DNA from: an uncultured Bacteroidales bacterium
GTDB lineage: Bacteria > Bacteroidota > Bacteroidia > Bacteroidales > FEN-979
Length of the DNA: 64,000 nucleotides
Assembly: GCA_903877385.1 (NCBI GenBank)
Contig: CAIRDP010000027.1
Location: forward strand, 124,001-188,000
Direction: 5' to 3'
The translations under genes and the position numbers were made by a program. Position 1 is the first letter of the stretch. Every line of letters starts with the position of its first letter. Shown one piece after another: positions 26,429 to 36,081 of the stretch. The notes beneath the pieces are model-generated. The model had not been told where the DNA came from and made no database searches. It worked only from the letters and a program-made list of their open reading frames with translations.

Positions 26429-27181
26429 ATGTCATCCCTGAATATAATTAGTAAACTTACGGCAATCATTGTTGATGATGAATTTCATGGCAGGGAGAAC
26501 CTGAAGAAGATCATTGAATCGTATTGTCCCGAGATTGAAATCCTGGGCCTGGCCGAATCAGTCCTGAGGGCCAAACAGCTTGTTGATGAGCTAAAGCCAG
26601 GAGTGGTATTCCTTGATATAAACATGCCGGTACTTGACGGGTTTGATTTTCTTGCAGATTACGAAGAGAGGAACTTCCTGGTGGTGTTTGTGAGCGCGCA
26701 TGAGGAATTCGGGATAAATGCCGTGAAAGCCGGGGCTGCGGACTACCTCCTCAAACCGATCAGCATAAGGGAGCTTAAGCAGACTGTAAAAAAACTATTA
26801 TCGATTCAGAACAAGACCTTAATGACTGCAGGCACTCCGGATCCCGATAAACTGATCATCCCCTCTTCTCACGGATTTAATGTTTTGGCTATCGATGACT
26901 TAATCCGCCTTGAAGCGGATGGATCTTATACAACGTTGGTTATTAAAGGCGGGAAGAATACTGTTGTTTCGCGCACACTGAAAGATTTTGAGGACAGCCT
27001 GCCAAAGGAGAAATTTTTCAGGACCCATAAATCACACCTGGTCAACCTGCAGTATATAAAAGACTATTCAAACCTCAGCGGGAACCTTGTTACCATGACC
27101 GACGGAAGCAAAGTCGGGATATCGCGCCGGAAAGCACCGGAATTCATTCAGAGAATTAAAACCTTGCTGAAGTCGGTTTGA
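26429..27181 (+). CDS. LytTR-family response regulator
   Basis: A 250-residue two-component regulator. Residues 1 to about 125 are a receiver domain with acidic pair DD at 16-17 in AIIVDDEF, phosphoacceptor D63 in VVFLDINMP, and KP in DYLLKPI. The C-terminal part (about 150-250) is a LytTR DNA-binding domain: IPSSHGFNVLAIDDLIRLEADGSYT is given here as its two hallmarks, HGFNVLAIDD and LEADGSYT, with FFRTHKSHLVNLQYI. I prefer ATG 26429 over GTG 26426. The kinase gene begins two bases after its stop, so the pair is a cognate system. Confidence 0.92.
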   Translation: MSSLNIISKLTAIIVDDEFHGRENLKKIIESYCPEIEILGLAESVLRAKQLVDELKPGVVFLDINMPVLDGFDFLADYEERNFLVVFVSAHEEFGINAVKAGAADYLLKPISIRELKQTVKKLLSIQNKTLMTAGTPDPDKLIIPSSHGFNVLAIDDLIRLEADGSYTTLVIKGGKNTVVSRTLKDFEDSLPKEKFFRTHKSHLVNLQYIKDYSNLSGNLVTMTDGSKVGISRRKAPEFIQRIKTLLKSV

Positions 27182-27183
27182 TT

Positions 27184-30100
27184 ATGCAGGTAAAATCACT
27201 CCTCCTTGCCATCCTCAGCCTTTGCCCTTTTGGTGCACTTCATCCGCAGACACCATCATATTATCATTATTCGACAAACGATGGGCTGGCTTCGTCAACC
27301 GTATTTAATATCATACAGAGCCGCGACGGGTTTATCTGGTTTGCCACTTTAAACGGGATGAGCAGGTTTGACGGTAAACATTTTACTACATACCGTACAA
27401 ACGACGGGCTTAATTCAAATACGATAACCGCGCTGGCCGAAGGAAACGGGGGTGAATTATATATTGGTAATTATGAAAAGGGGGTTAATGTACTGCAAAA
27501 CGGAAGGATAGAAAATTATTGCGATAACATCCATGGAAAGAGCCTGGCTATCTCATATTTGATGGTAGTTCCATCAGGCAAAGACGAGCAAAAATTATAT
27601 GCGTACCGGAGTTATGGGAACATCAACACTTTTACTAAAACAAAGCAAGGGGGTTTGATTTCTGATATTTTCAATACCATCCCGGTTCATATCAACAGGT
27701 TAAAATTATTCCCTGGCGGGGAGATCATTGCTTTAACTTCAAACGGCTTATTCAGCCTAAGGGATAACAGACTTGAAAAATTAAGAATTGAGGGTTTTCC
27801 AGATAGTGATGTGTATTGTATTTCAACAGGATACGGGGGCAGTTACCTTATAGGGACAAAAGGGATGATCTACCGCATTAATAACAACAGGGTTATTAAA
27901 AAGTTCAGGATCAAACTGGCCGGGAACAATGATGTAAGCTGCATTTTAAGCGATAAAAACCAAAATATCTGGTTTTCGATAATGAACAAAGGGTTCTATG
28001 TAATTCCAGGGGATTCAAATGGCATTATTGACATTGGAAGTAAAATGGGGCTGCAGAATTCACTGGTCAATGATTACCTGGAAGATATTGAGGGGAATAT
28101 CTGGGTGAGTACTTATGGCAAAGGTGTTTATTGCTTAAACAATCTTTACCTGAAAAGCTATAATGAAAATGACGGGATGAGCAATAATAATGTTTATTCA
28201 GTGGTTGATGGGGGATCAGGGAGGTTGCTGACTGGCACTTTTAACGGAATAAACATCCTGGAAAACGGAACTTTTTATCAGCTTAAAAGCAAATCACTTA
28301 AAACCCTGACCGATTACATTTACAGCATAAAAAACATCAATAAGGAGTTTTACATATGCGGGGCAACCGGTGCGAGTGAGATAGAAAATGTTTCGTTCAT
28401 GGGGCTCAGGATGCATATCATCGACCGGCCTTCATTCTGCAAAACCCGCAAGGGTCTTTACCTGCTCGGGAGCGGGGGAAATTTCATCCTCGTTCAGACT
28501 ACTATAAATAATGCGAAACAGGGGTCATCCATGTTCCATATATTCGGGGACAGCTCTTCAATCAACAGGGTTAACGAGATATTTGAAGATTCTGAAGAAA
28601 ATGTATGGATAGGGACCACCCTGGGTTTGTGTAAAATCACCAATTCAACGGCCCCTCTTAAAGATTGGACGAAATCATTCTTTCACTCCGATCCTGTTCT
28701 GGGTTCGAGAATAAATGCCATTTTCCAGGACAGGAAAAATAATGTATGGTTTGCCGGCGAGAAGGGCATAGGAAAATATCAGGCTGGGAATGATCGGCTT
28801 AAAACCTACACTGACATTAAGGGGTATGACTTGTCATCTTCAACCTCGATTACCGTTGATAACAAGGACAGGGTATGGATTGGCAGCATGAAAGGCTTGT
28901 TTGTATTTGACGGGAATTCGGTCAAATACCTGAACCGGCAAACGGGCCTTCCTTCGGATGAGGTGCTTTCATTGTATTTTGACGGTTTGAAAAACACCCT
29001 CTGCATCGGCAGCAGCAGCGGGCTTTCATTCCTGGATCTGACATTGTTTGACAATTACAATCCTTCGCCTCCCGATGTAAGAATTATCAGTATTAAAGCC
29101 GGTAATTCGGTTTATACAAATTATAATAAGCTGGTTTTTGAACCTGAACAAAGGGATGTTTCCTTTGAATTAAAAGCATTGAATTTTTCCTCACCGGGTT
29201 CAGTAAAATTTGAATATAAACTGAATAACGGATGGATTGCAACAGATTATGATTTCCTGAATTTTTTATCGTTGAAAAATGGGGTTTACAATCTCCAGAT
29301 CAGGGCCAGGGCGCAGAATACCGGTTGGAGCAAACCATTTTTACTGACTTTCAGGGTGAAGCCGAAATTTTTCGAAACTATTTGGTTCGACCTTTTGCTT
29401 ATTTCAGTCTTTATGTTTTCAACACTGCTGGTGGTAAGCTGGAGGCTCAGGACAAATAACAATAAGGTCAGAAGGGAACTTGAGCTTAGCGAAAGGATCA
29501 ATGAACTGAAACACCAGGCCTTATCGGCAATGATGAACCCACATTTTATTTCCAATTCCCTTAATTCGGTTCAATACCTGGTCAACAGCCACAAGTACGA
29601 AGAGGCTAACGATTATATTGCCATGATGGCCAAGCTTATGCGTAAGAACCTGGATACGGCGGGAAGCGGCTTCATTCTTTTATCAGAAGAAATCAACCGG
29701 CTTAAACTTTACCTGGATATAGAGAAGCTGAGGTTCCAGGAAAGCTTCTCGTATGAAGTCATCTGCGGTCCCGATATTGATGCCGCCTGTGTGATGATAC
29801 CCAATATGATTATTCAGCCCTTTGTTGAAAATTCATTATGGCATGGGATCATCAATTCGGGGAACAAGGGACTTCTCACGGTTTCATTCGCCTTTGAAAA
29901 TGTGTATATTGAATCCTCCATATACAGGTCCCTGATCATAAAGGTCACCGACAATGGGATCGGGATCAATGAAGCAAGGAAGAATAAAAAGGAGGACCAT
30001 ATTTCAAAAGGCATACAAATTATTGAAGAACGCCTTAGCCTACTCAGCACCAAACTGGATCTTCCCAAACCGATCATGTTTGAAGACCTGAGCAATTACG

Positions 30101-30201
30101 AAAACAACTCCCATGGCACCGAAGTGATCATTTCACTGCCTCCCCCTCTCTATAAACTGATTATCCAGGAGCCGGGCAACACCTCCACTCTTACCGTTTA
30201 A
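27184..30201 (+). CDS. Propeller-type sensor histidine kinase (LytS-like)
   Basis: A 1005-residue membrane sensor. A signal peptide (about 1-20) leads into a large periplasmic part built of two-component-regulator propeller repeats, e.g. DGFIWFATLNGMSRFDG, ENVWIGTTLGLCK and DRVWIGSMKGLFVFDG, forming two seven-bladed propellers, then a Y_Y_Y domain (about 627-729). One transmembrane helix (about 733-753) leads to a LytS-type kinase core with phosphoacceptor histidine in MMNPHFISNSLN near residue 785 and an ATP-binding N-box ENSLWHG. Unlike hybrid systems of polysaccharide loci, it has no receiver; the separate LytTR protein serves. It starts at ATG 27184, two bases after the regulator stop. 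The ligand is unknown. Confidence 0.92.
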   Translation: MQVKSLLLAILSLCPFGALHPQTPSYYHYSTNDGLASSTVFNIIQSRDGFIWFATLNGMSRFDGKHFTTYRTNDGLNSNTITALAEGNGGELYIGNYEKGVNVLQNGRIENYCDNIHGKSLAISYLMVVPSGKDEQKLYAYRSYGNINTFTKTKQGGLISDIFNTIPVHINRLKLFPGGEIIALTSNGLFSLRDNRLEKLRIEGFPDSDVYCISTGYGGSYLIGTKGMIYRINNNRVIKKFRIKLAGNNDVSCILSDKNQNIWFSIMNKGFYVIPGDSNGIIDIGSKMGLQNSLVNDYLEDIEGNIWVSTYGKGVYCLNNLYLKSYNENDGMSNNNVYSVVDGGSGRLLTGTFNGINILENGTFYQLKSKSLKTLTDYIYSIKNINKEFYICGATGASEIENVSFMGLRMHIIDRPSFCKTRKGLYLLGSGGNFILVQTTINNAKQGSSMFHIFGDSSSINRVNEIFEDSEENVWIGTTLGLCKITNSTAPLKDWTKSFFHSDPVLGSRINAIFQDRKNNVWFAGEKGIGKYQAGNDRLKTYTDIKGYDLSSSTSITVDNKDRVWIGSMKGLFVFDGNSVKYLNRQTGLPSDEVLSLYFDGLKNTLCIGSSSGLSFLDLTLFDNYNPSPPDVRIISIKAGNSVYTNYNKLVFEPEQRDVSFELKALNFSSPGSVKFEYKLNNGWIATDYDFLNFLSLKNGVYNLQIRARAQNTGWSKPFLLTFRVKPKFFETIWFDLLLISVFMFSTLLVVSWRLRTNNNKVRRELELSERINELKHQALSAMMNPHFISNSLNSVQYLVNSHKYEEANDYIAMMAKLMRKNLDTAGSGFILLSEEINRLKLYLDIEKLRFQESFSYEVICGPDIDAACVMIPNMIIQPFVENSLWHGIINSGNKGLLTVSFAFENVYIESSIYRSLIIKVTDNGIGINEARKNKKEDHISKGIQIIEERLSLLSTKLDLPKPIMFEDLSNYENNSHGTEVIISLPPPLYKLIIQEPGNTSTLTV

Positions 30202-30306
30202 CCGGAATTTAATACCGTTCACCAATTTCCACATACCATGTGTTGGTTAGGTATTGCGCTGCACCTGCATTGACGGTATGTTTGAACGGAATTTAAAAAA
30301 GTTCAA

Positions 30307-30555
30307 TTGAAAAATCTCAAGAGTCTGTTACGACTGTTCTCCAAAAAGCCTTCTGACCCTTCGCCCCTACTGATAATTAAAAAGAATACGGATGATGCGA
30401 ATGTGAAAGAATACAGATCGATAGATGAAGCTATCGCGGATCTTGAAAATGATCCTAATGTTTCCTCCGGTAAAATCGAAAAACTAAAAACAGCTCTGAA
30501 AAACCTGAAGAATAAAAATTCCATCAGGATCAGGAATGGTGAACTCGTAAAGTAG
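30307..30555 (+). CDS. Small charged hypothetical protein
   Basis: An 82-residue open frame between the kinase and the T9SS cargo gene, starting with TTG at 30307; an in-frame stop lies only 22 bases upstream, and no ATG start is available. The product is rich in Lys, Asp and Asn, with a basic N-terminus and a predicted helical middle (IDEAIADLENDPN then KIEKLKTALKNLKNK). It has no signal peptide or membrane segment and no family I recognise. Its position and orientation match the genes on both sides, which supports it, but the non-standard start and short length leave doubt. Confidence 0.5.
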   Translation: MKNLKSLLRLFSKKPSDPSPLLIIKKNTDDANVKEYRSIDEAIADLENDPNVSSGKIEKLKTALKNLKNKNSIRIRNGELVK

Positions 30556-30590
30556 AATTAACAAATTCAGGATCATCAAAAATCAATGTC

Positions 30591-33500
30591 ATGAAAAAAG
30601 TATTAATACTCATTACCATATTATTCACAGCGTGTTACACACAGGCCCAGGTAAACGGCTTCACTCTTACCGACCCGGCTTTCCCAGCGGTACATAACCT
30701 GGGTGATTCTTTCCCTTTAAATGTTTCTTTTAACTGGACAGCTTTCACCACCAGCGATACCGTGAAAATAAATTACAATGCTGCTTTGGTTAATTATGAT
30801 CCCGCTTGCGCAGCGGCATTGCCATCCTGCATGACTTTATCAATCAGCGGCAGCCAGCTTAAAATTGTAATAGCCAATTTATCAGCCTGCACAAGCACAG
30901 GCGCAATAAGTTTCAATGTCTGTTTCAGGTTTAACTGCCCTGATTCCTGCACGGGCGTTATCAAAGCATCAGTGTTTACAGGCATTAATACAGATAACAA
31001 GGGAACTTCCCTGAATGCAAACTGCAGCTCGAACGGGATTCTAAATAACAGCGTATCGTTGAACCACTTTTTTCAATCGTTCAATGCATTAACAACGGAG
31101 GTTACCTTCAGAGCATGTTTTTATAATCCCGCTTGTTTTAAGATCAGCAACCCGGTTTTTGACATTGCACTTTCTCCTTCAGTAGGTACTATTACCTCGG
31201 TATATGGGACGAATTACACCTACACACTTTCGGGAAATTCAATTACACCCAACCTTACCGCCATAAATCCAAATGCAAACGATTGTTTTTATTACGTGGT
31301 AAAGCTTGACTCCTGCAATGCAGGGCTTGGGCAAACACTTACAAGCGACGTAACCTTAAAAGGCACAAACTGCAATATACCGGGCAGTATTATTAAAGGC
31401 CCGGTTCCTGCATCTTTTACTATCCCTGCAATTCCAGTTGCCGTTTCAAGTGTTTCCGTTACCAATATGTCGGCAACATCTTCAACTTTTTCATATGCCA
31501 TAAATAATACGGGGAATACACCGATAGACTTAACTGCCAGCAATTTTTTACCACTGGTTCATTTAAAAAGTTCGACCGATCCAACTCCATCCATTTCAGT
31601 ATCCCAGGGCACTTCACAAGCCGGGCTAAGCGGGAGTGTTACATATTATGATTGTACTTCGTCAGCTACAGCTGCTTTCCCCCTGCCTGGCAACGGAGCT
31701 TCCAATGCTGCAGCCCCTTCATCAAACACAACAAAGTTCAGGCATACTGTAACCAACTTATTGCCAGGTCAATGGGTGAATCTGGTTTTACACTATGATC
31801 TTTCTGCATCCTGCAGCGGTGCAGCAGGCAATCCGCCATACAAAGACAGTCTGGCAATATCCTATACCTGCGATGCCGGGGCGGGAGGTGGATGCATAGC
31901 CTGCGGGCAGGGAGGAAATACAACTACGGTGATTACGTATAACCCAAGCCCGTTTTTATCCTGTATATCTAATCAATCCATACCGGGCTGCAAGAATATA
32001 GGAGATACAATAAGCTTATGTTATGAATTTAAAAACAGCGGAGATGCCGCTTTGCTTAACGGGGTGCTCGACATACAGTTTCCGGCCTGGTTACAAGCTG
32101 TTAATACAAGTGTTGTATATACCGGCTTTTCACCTAATCCCACCATTATATCTGCAACAAATCTTAAATTTAATTTACCATTAATCCCAACAGGCGACAG
32201 CGCATATTCGATATGTTTGAAAGCTGTCGTTCAGAGTGGTGCTGTAGGAGGATCAAATGCTTTCTGGTCAAAGGTTTCGGGAAGTAATTTACCTGATCCC
32301 CAGAATGTATGTTATACCTCGCTCAATATTTGTGCTTTTGCTGCAATCGGCATAGATAAAAAAGTCAAAGGGAGTTTGAACGGAAGTTATGCAAGCAGTG
32401 GTAACGGGAAACCCAACACTACCGTGTTTTACCAGGTGACTGTTCATAATACCGGAACTATTCCGGTCGATTCTTTGATTGTTATCGACAGGATACCCGC
32501 CACGGGGAACCTCACTATCCTTGGCAGTCCTGCTTCATTGCCCTTAACCGATCAGTTTAACATGCAAATGCTGGCTGTACCGATAAATGTTAATTATACA
32601 GCTTCCTATACAACTGCCCAAAATGTTTGCACCGGCTGGCCTGCTACCGGCACTCCCTGCACCGCGGGTACATGGGTGAATACCGTTGAGGATGGCGGAG
32701 TTAAATTTGACTTCAATCCAACGTACACCCTGGCACCGGGAGGAAGCTATACGTTTACATTCACAACAAAAATACCCGCCGGCACTGCCGATGGGCTCAA
32801 TGATTGCAACACCGCCGGGTTTATTGCAAAATCAAAAACAGGCGGTTATACAATTAACCCGGTTGAAACGAGCCCTGTTTGTATTACGGTGGTCAATGAC
32901 ACCTGCAATCATCTCTGTAATTCCGACTTCGAAGATAAGCAGCTGGTACCAGCCGGAAGCCAGATTATCATTACGGAGGATTCGGTCCCATGCTGGAAGA
33001 CTACCGCAACCGACCATATGATTGAAATCTGGGGCAACGGGTTCCAAAGTGTGCCATCCTATTCGGGCAACCAGTTCATTGAGTTAAACGCAAACATGGT
33101 TGGCACGCTTTACCAGGATTTTACAGCAATCCCCGGAAGCAGCGTGACCATTTCCTTTGCCCACAGGGGGCGCCCGGGGTACACAAACCAGATGAGCGTA
33201 GCCATCGAACCTGCACCTATCGGCAGCGGGACAGCTGTTGTATTGGGAACCTTCACAGCCAGCATCACAGCCTGGACTATGAACACGGTAAGCTATACAT
33301 TTCCCAATACCGGGACTTCCTACGTGCTTAGCTTTATTTCCCTCCCTGTCGGAGGCACTTCGGCAGGCGGGAATTTCCTGGATGACATCTCCGTCGACTG
33401 CCATACCGATATTTGCAGCAAAACCAATGCAAGGATCACAAAGCTGGGTACAGGCGAATGTTGTTACCTGCTTGAAATATCCAATACTTACAAGCCTGAT

Positions 33501-35147
33501 TATTTTACCGGTATTTCAATTACTTCAGATAACCTGACCCTTGCAAACGTCTCTTCTTCAAACTCCTGGAGCAGCATCACCTACCAGGATCCGAACCAGG
33601 TTGTTTTTACAAAAACACCTTCATATAACGGAATCCCTATGGATTCTGCAGGATTCCAGGCTTTAGGGGTGATTTGTTTTGCAGGAAACGGCAGTAACCA
33701 TATCAACGTCAATTTCATCGGCAATTCTCCGAATTACGATACGGTTTGCCGAAAAACACTGACCAACCAGGGCTGCAGTGTCCCGGTTGATACTAATTGC
33801 GTTGCCATCCTGAACATGAAAGCCGAATGTGACACCGGGGCTGTTAAAATGAAGTTCAGGGTAAAAAACAACTCCACTTTTACAGTTCGCGGGCTTACAC
33901 TTTATTCCCAAAATCCTGATGTAATCCCTTCTCCAAAATTTATAGGGATACCTGACCTACTGCCTGGTCAAACTTCAGCTTTAATTGAAACCGCTTTGAT
34001 CATTTCAAACAATGCGACCCATGCATGTTTCTTCTTTGCAGCCTGCGATCAGTATACAAAACCTGGTCCAAACGGTCCTTTCCCCTCATGGTGCTGCATG
34101 GACAGCATACCGTATTGCGTTGATATTCCTCATTGCGATCCCTGTGACGGCATCTCATTTACTTCAACCAAAAGCGATCCCGTAAAATGTTGCTACAACC
34201 TCACCCTAAGCAGCAATTATTACAATGCTAATATCGAATACCTCGAGTTTACTGGTCTCGGAGGGACCCAGTTCGCGATCTTTACCGGGTGGAATATCAT
34301 ACCGCCGGTTGGAAGCAGCCATATAAAGATCAAAGCGCCGGGGGGCGGAATTCCTCCGGGACTTTACCCTGATTTTGCTTCCTTCTGCCTTACGGGGACA
34401 TCAGCTGCTCCTCATATGGTGGTCATTAAAAGCATAGATACCAAGGGGAATCATTTATGCACCGATACCCTGAAATTCGATTCCTGCCAGATGGTGGCTC
34501 CTACCTGCGCCAATATAGTCAACGATTCTCTATATTGTTCGGGGAACAAGGTAAGGTACACGTTTTTTGTGAAGAATAATTCACCTTTCACAATGTACCA
34601 GGTTGACTACAGAACAACAGATCCCAGCCTGGTCCTGGATTCAAACTTCACCCAGCCTCATCCTCCCATTGCACCGGGATTGACCGGTGGCCCGTTTACA
34701 GTCAGCATTGACTCCGCGAGCCAGAGCCTTGACAGGTTCTGCATGTATCTCACTGCGCATAACGGGATATATGACACTGCAACAGGCCAGGCAGCAACTG
34801 AATGCTGTACCGACTCCATTGGAGGAATCTGCCTTCCCATGATAAAATGCGGGGGAGCCGATACAAATTGCTGCTCGTTTGACCATATGAAGATCCCTAC
34901 CGGCATCACACCCAACGAGGACGGTAAAAACGACGCATTTGAAATTCTGAATTCAGCTTGCTGCAGTTTTATTTCCATTAAGGTGTTTAACCGCTGGGGA
35001 AATATCGTCTACCAGAACAGTGATTATAAAAATGACTGGAAAGGCGTCAACAATAGCGGCCAAAAGCTGGTGCAGGGAACCTATTTCGTCCTGCTTGAGC
35101 TTCCGAACGGGGATAAAAAGAGCATGTATGTTGATATCAGGTATTAA
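30591..35147 (+). CDS. Giant secreted protein with T9SS type B sorting domain
   Basis: A 1518-residue cargo of the type IX secretion system. It opens with a signal peptide ending TQAQ and closes with a gliding-motility-type (CHU_C, type B) sorting domain from about 1437, with GITPNEDGKNDAF, FNRWGNIVY and GTYFVLLEL. In between: beta-sandwich regions, a DUF11-like domain near 583-760 (VFYQVTVHNTGTIPVDS), a jelly-roll, DUF642-like carbohydrate-binding region near 771-935 (CNSDFEDK, GNQFIELNA), then two tandem cysteine-rich A-B modules (about 950-1423). Cysteines are frequent and paired (CCYLLEI, CCYNLTL). Likely anchored on or released from the cell surface; an adhesin role is inferred. The PorP/SprF and PorE-like genes follow closely. 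Confidence 0.9.
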   Translation: MKKVLILITILFTACYTQAQVNGFTLTDPAFPAVHNLGDSFPLNVSFNWTAFTTSDTVKINYNAALVNYDPACAAALPSCMTLSISGSQLKIVIANLSACTSTGAISFNVCFRFNCPDSCTGVIKASVFTGINTDNKGTSLNANCSSNGILNNSVSLNHFFQSFNALTTEVTFRACFYNPACFKISNPVFDIALSPSVGTITSVYGTNYTYTLSGNSITPNLTAINPNANDCFYYVVKLDSCNAGLGQTLTSDVTLKGTNCNIPGSIIKGPVPASFTIPAIPVAVSSVSVTNMSATSSTFSYAINNTGNTPIDLTASNFLPLVHLKSSTDPTPSISVSQGTSQAGLSGSVTYYDCTSSATAAFPLPGNGASNAAAPSSNTTKFRHTVTNLLPGQWVNLVLHYDLSASCSGAAGNPPYKDSLAISYTCDAGAGGGCIACGQGGNTTTVITYNPSPFLSCISNQSIPGCKNIGDTISLCYEFKNSGDAALLNGVLDIQFPAWLQAVNTSVVYTGFSPNPTIISATNLKFNLPLIPTGDSAYSICLKAVVQSGAVGGSNAFWSKVSGSNLPDPQNVCYTSLNICAFAAIGIDKKVKGSLNGSYASSGNGKPNTTVFYQVTVHNTGTIPVDSLIVIDRIPATGNLTILGSPASLPLTDQFNMQMLAVPINVNYTASYTTAQNVCTGWPATGTPCTAGTWVNTVEDGGVKFDFNPTYTLAPGGSYTFTFTTKIPAGTADGLNDCNTAGFIAKSKTGGYTINPVETSPVCITVVNDTCNHLCNSDFEDKQLVPAGSQIIITEDSVPCWKTTATDHMIEIWGNGFQSVPSYSGNQFIELNANMVGTLYQDFTAIPGSSVTISFAHRGRPGYTNQMSVAIEPAPIGSGTAVVLGTFTASITAWTMNTVSYTFPNTGTSYVLSFISLPVGGTSAGGNFLDDISVDCHTDICSKTNARITKLGTGECCYLLEISNTYKPDYFTGISITSDNLTLANVSSSNSWSSITYQDPNQVVFTKTPSYNGIPMDSAGFQALGVICFAGNGSNHINVNFIGNSPNYDTVCRKTLTNQGCSVPVDTNCVAILNMKAECDTGAVKMKFRVKNNSTFTVRGLTLYSQNPDVIPSPKFIGIPDLLPGQTSALIETALIISNNATHACFFFAACDQYTKPGPNGPFPSWCCMDSIPYCVDIPHCDPCDGISFTSTKSDPVKCCYNLTLSSNYYNANIEYLEFTGLGGTQFAIFTGWNIIPPVGSSHIKIKAPGGGIPPGLYPDFASFCLTGTSAAPHMVVIKSIDTKGNHLCTDTLKFDSCQMVAPTCANIVNDSLYCSGNKVRYTFFVKNNSPFTMYQVDYRTTDPSLVLDSNFTQPHPPIAPGLTGGPFTVSIDSASQSLDRFCMYLTAHNGIYDTATGQAATECCTDSIGGICLPMIKCGGADTNCCSFDHMKIPTGITPNEDGKNDAFEILNSACCSFISIKVFNRWGNIVYQNSDYKNDWKGVNNSGQKLVQGTYFVLLELPNGDKKSMYVDIRY

Positions 35148-35165
35148 ATTCTTAAACTCTGAAAA

Positions 35166-36071
35166 ATGAAAAAAATCATAATACTTGCAATGATATGTTC
35201 CGCATTTGTTGCAAAAGCCCAGCAGGAACCACAGTATACACAGAACCAGTTTAACAGCAACCTTGAGATCAACCCTGCCTATGCCGGCGCGAACGACGAT
35301 GCCAGCCTCAGCCTCAGGTACCGAAAGCAATGGGTGGGGTATACCGGCTCTCCTTCCACGCTCTTCTTTAACGCTGAAAGCAAAATCGTTAAACAGCGGC
35401 TTGCATTAGGTATCACGGTTATCAGTGACTGGATAGGAATTACTCAAAGCACATCAGCCGACCTGAGTATTGCCTCCCACCTGCACCTGGGCGCAAAAGG
35501 GCTTCTATCGGCCGGGATCAAACTTGGTGTTCAATTTCTGAAGTCGGATTTTTCAAAACTCTCAAATGTTGACATCACGGATCCCCTGTATAACACAAAC
35601 TCCAGTGTTTTCATTCCATATGCAGGGTTTGGACTGCTTTACCACACCCCCAAATTTTATGTTGGCTTTTCTGTTCCCCAGGTTGTTTCATTTGAGAGTG
35701 TTTCCCCTCAGACGAAAATCGTCAAACCACACTTCTTTCTTTACGGGGGGTACAGGATCGTCCTTAACAGTGATTTTGAACTCAGGCCTGCACTCTTGGG
35801 CAAATACGTTTCTTCGGCACCCTTCGAAGCAGATATCGCCCTGGATGCATGGTTCAAAGGCATGGTCGGTCTTGGGGTTTCTTACCGCACTTCCGATGCA
35901 ATCAACTTTATGGTAAAAGGCAAGATTGGGAATTTTTACCTGGGCTATTCTTACGACCTCACGATTTCAGGCCTTAGTCCATACAATTCGGGAACCCACG
36001 AGGTCTATCTGGGATTTGAATTTGGTAAGAAAAGCAGCCTTGACAGGAAACAGAATAACCGGTATTTTTAA
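35166..36071 (+). CDS. PorP/SprF family type IX secretion membrane protein
   Basis: A 301-residue outer-membrane beta-barrel protein. It has a signal peptide (MKKIIILAMICSAFVAKAQ), then the family opening PQYTQNQFNSNLEINPAYAG, SLRYRKQWVGYTGSP and an aromatic-ended beta-strand series; the C-terminal part has GHEVYLGF-like strands (GTHEVYLGFEFGKK). PorP/SprF proteins act as partners for type B cargo: SprF is needed for SprB reaching the cell surface. The gene follows its presumed cargo by 18 bases and is followed by the OmpA gene after 10 bases, a classic trio in this phylum. Confidence 0.93.
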   Translation: MKKIIILAMICSAFVAKAQQEPQYTQNQFNSNLEINPAYAGANDDASLSLRYRKQWVGYTGSPSTLFFNAESKIVKQRLALGITVISDWIGITQSTSADLSIASHLHLGAKGLLSAGIKLGVQFLKSDFSKLSNVDITDPLYNTNSSVFIPYAGFGLLYHTPKFYVGFSVPQVVSFESVSPQTKIVKPHFFLYGGYRIVLNSDFELRPALLGKYVSSAPFEADIALDAWFKGMVGLGVSYRTSDAINFMVKGKIGNFYLGYSYDLTISGLSPYNSGTHEVYLGFEFGKKSSLDRKQNNRYF

Positions 36072-36081
36072 AAATGTTACA

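Noticed and set aside
30202-30306. Terminator or hairpin after the kinase gene
   Set aside because: Only partial inverted repeats (ACGGAATTTAA-type pieces repeated directly) and no T-run; not strong enough.
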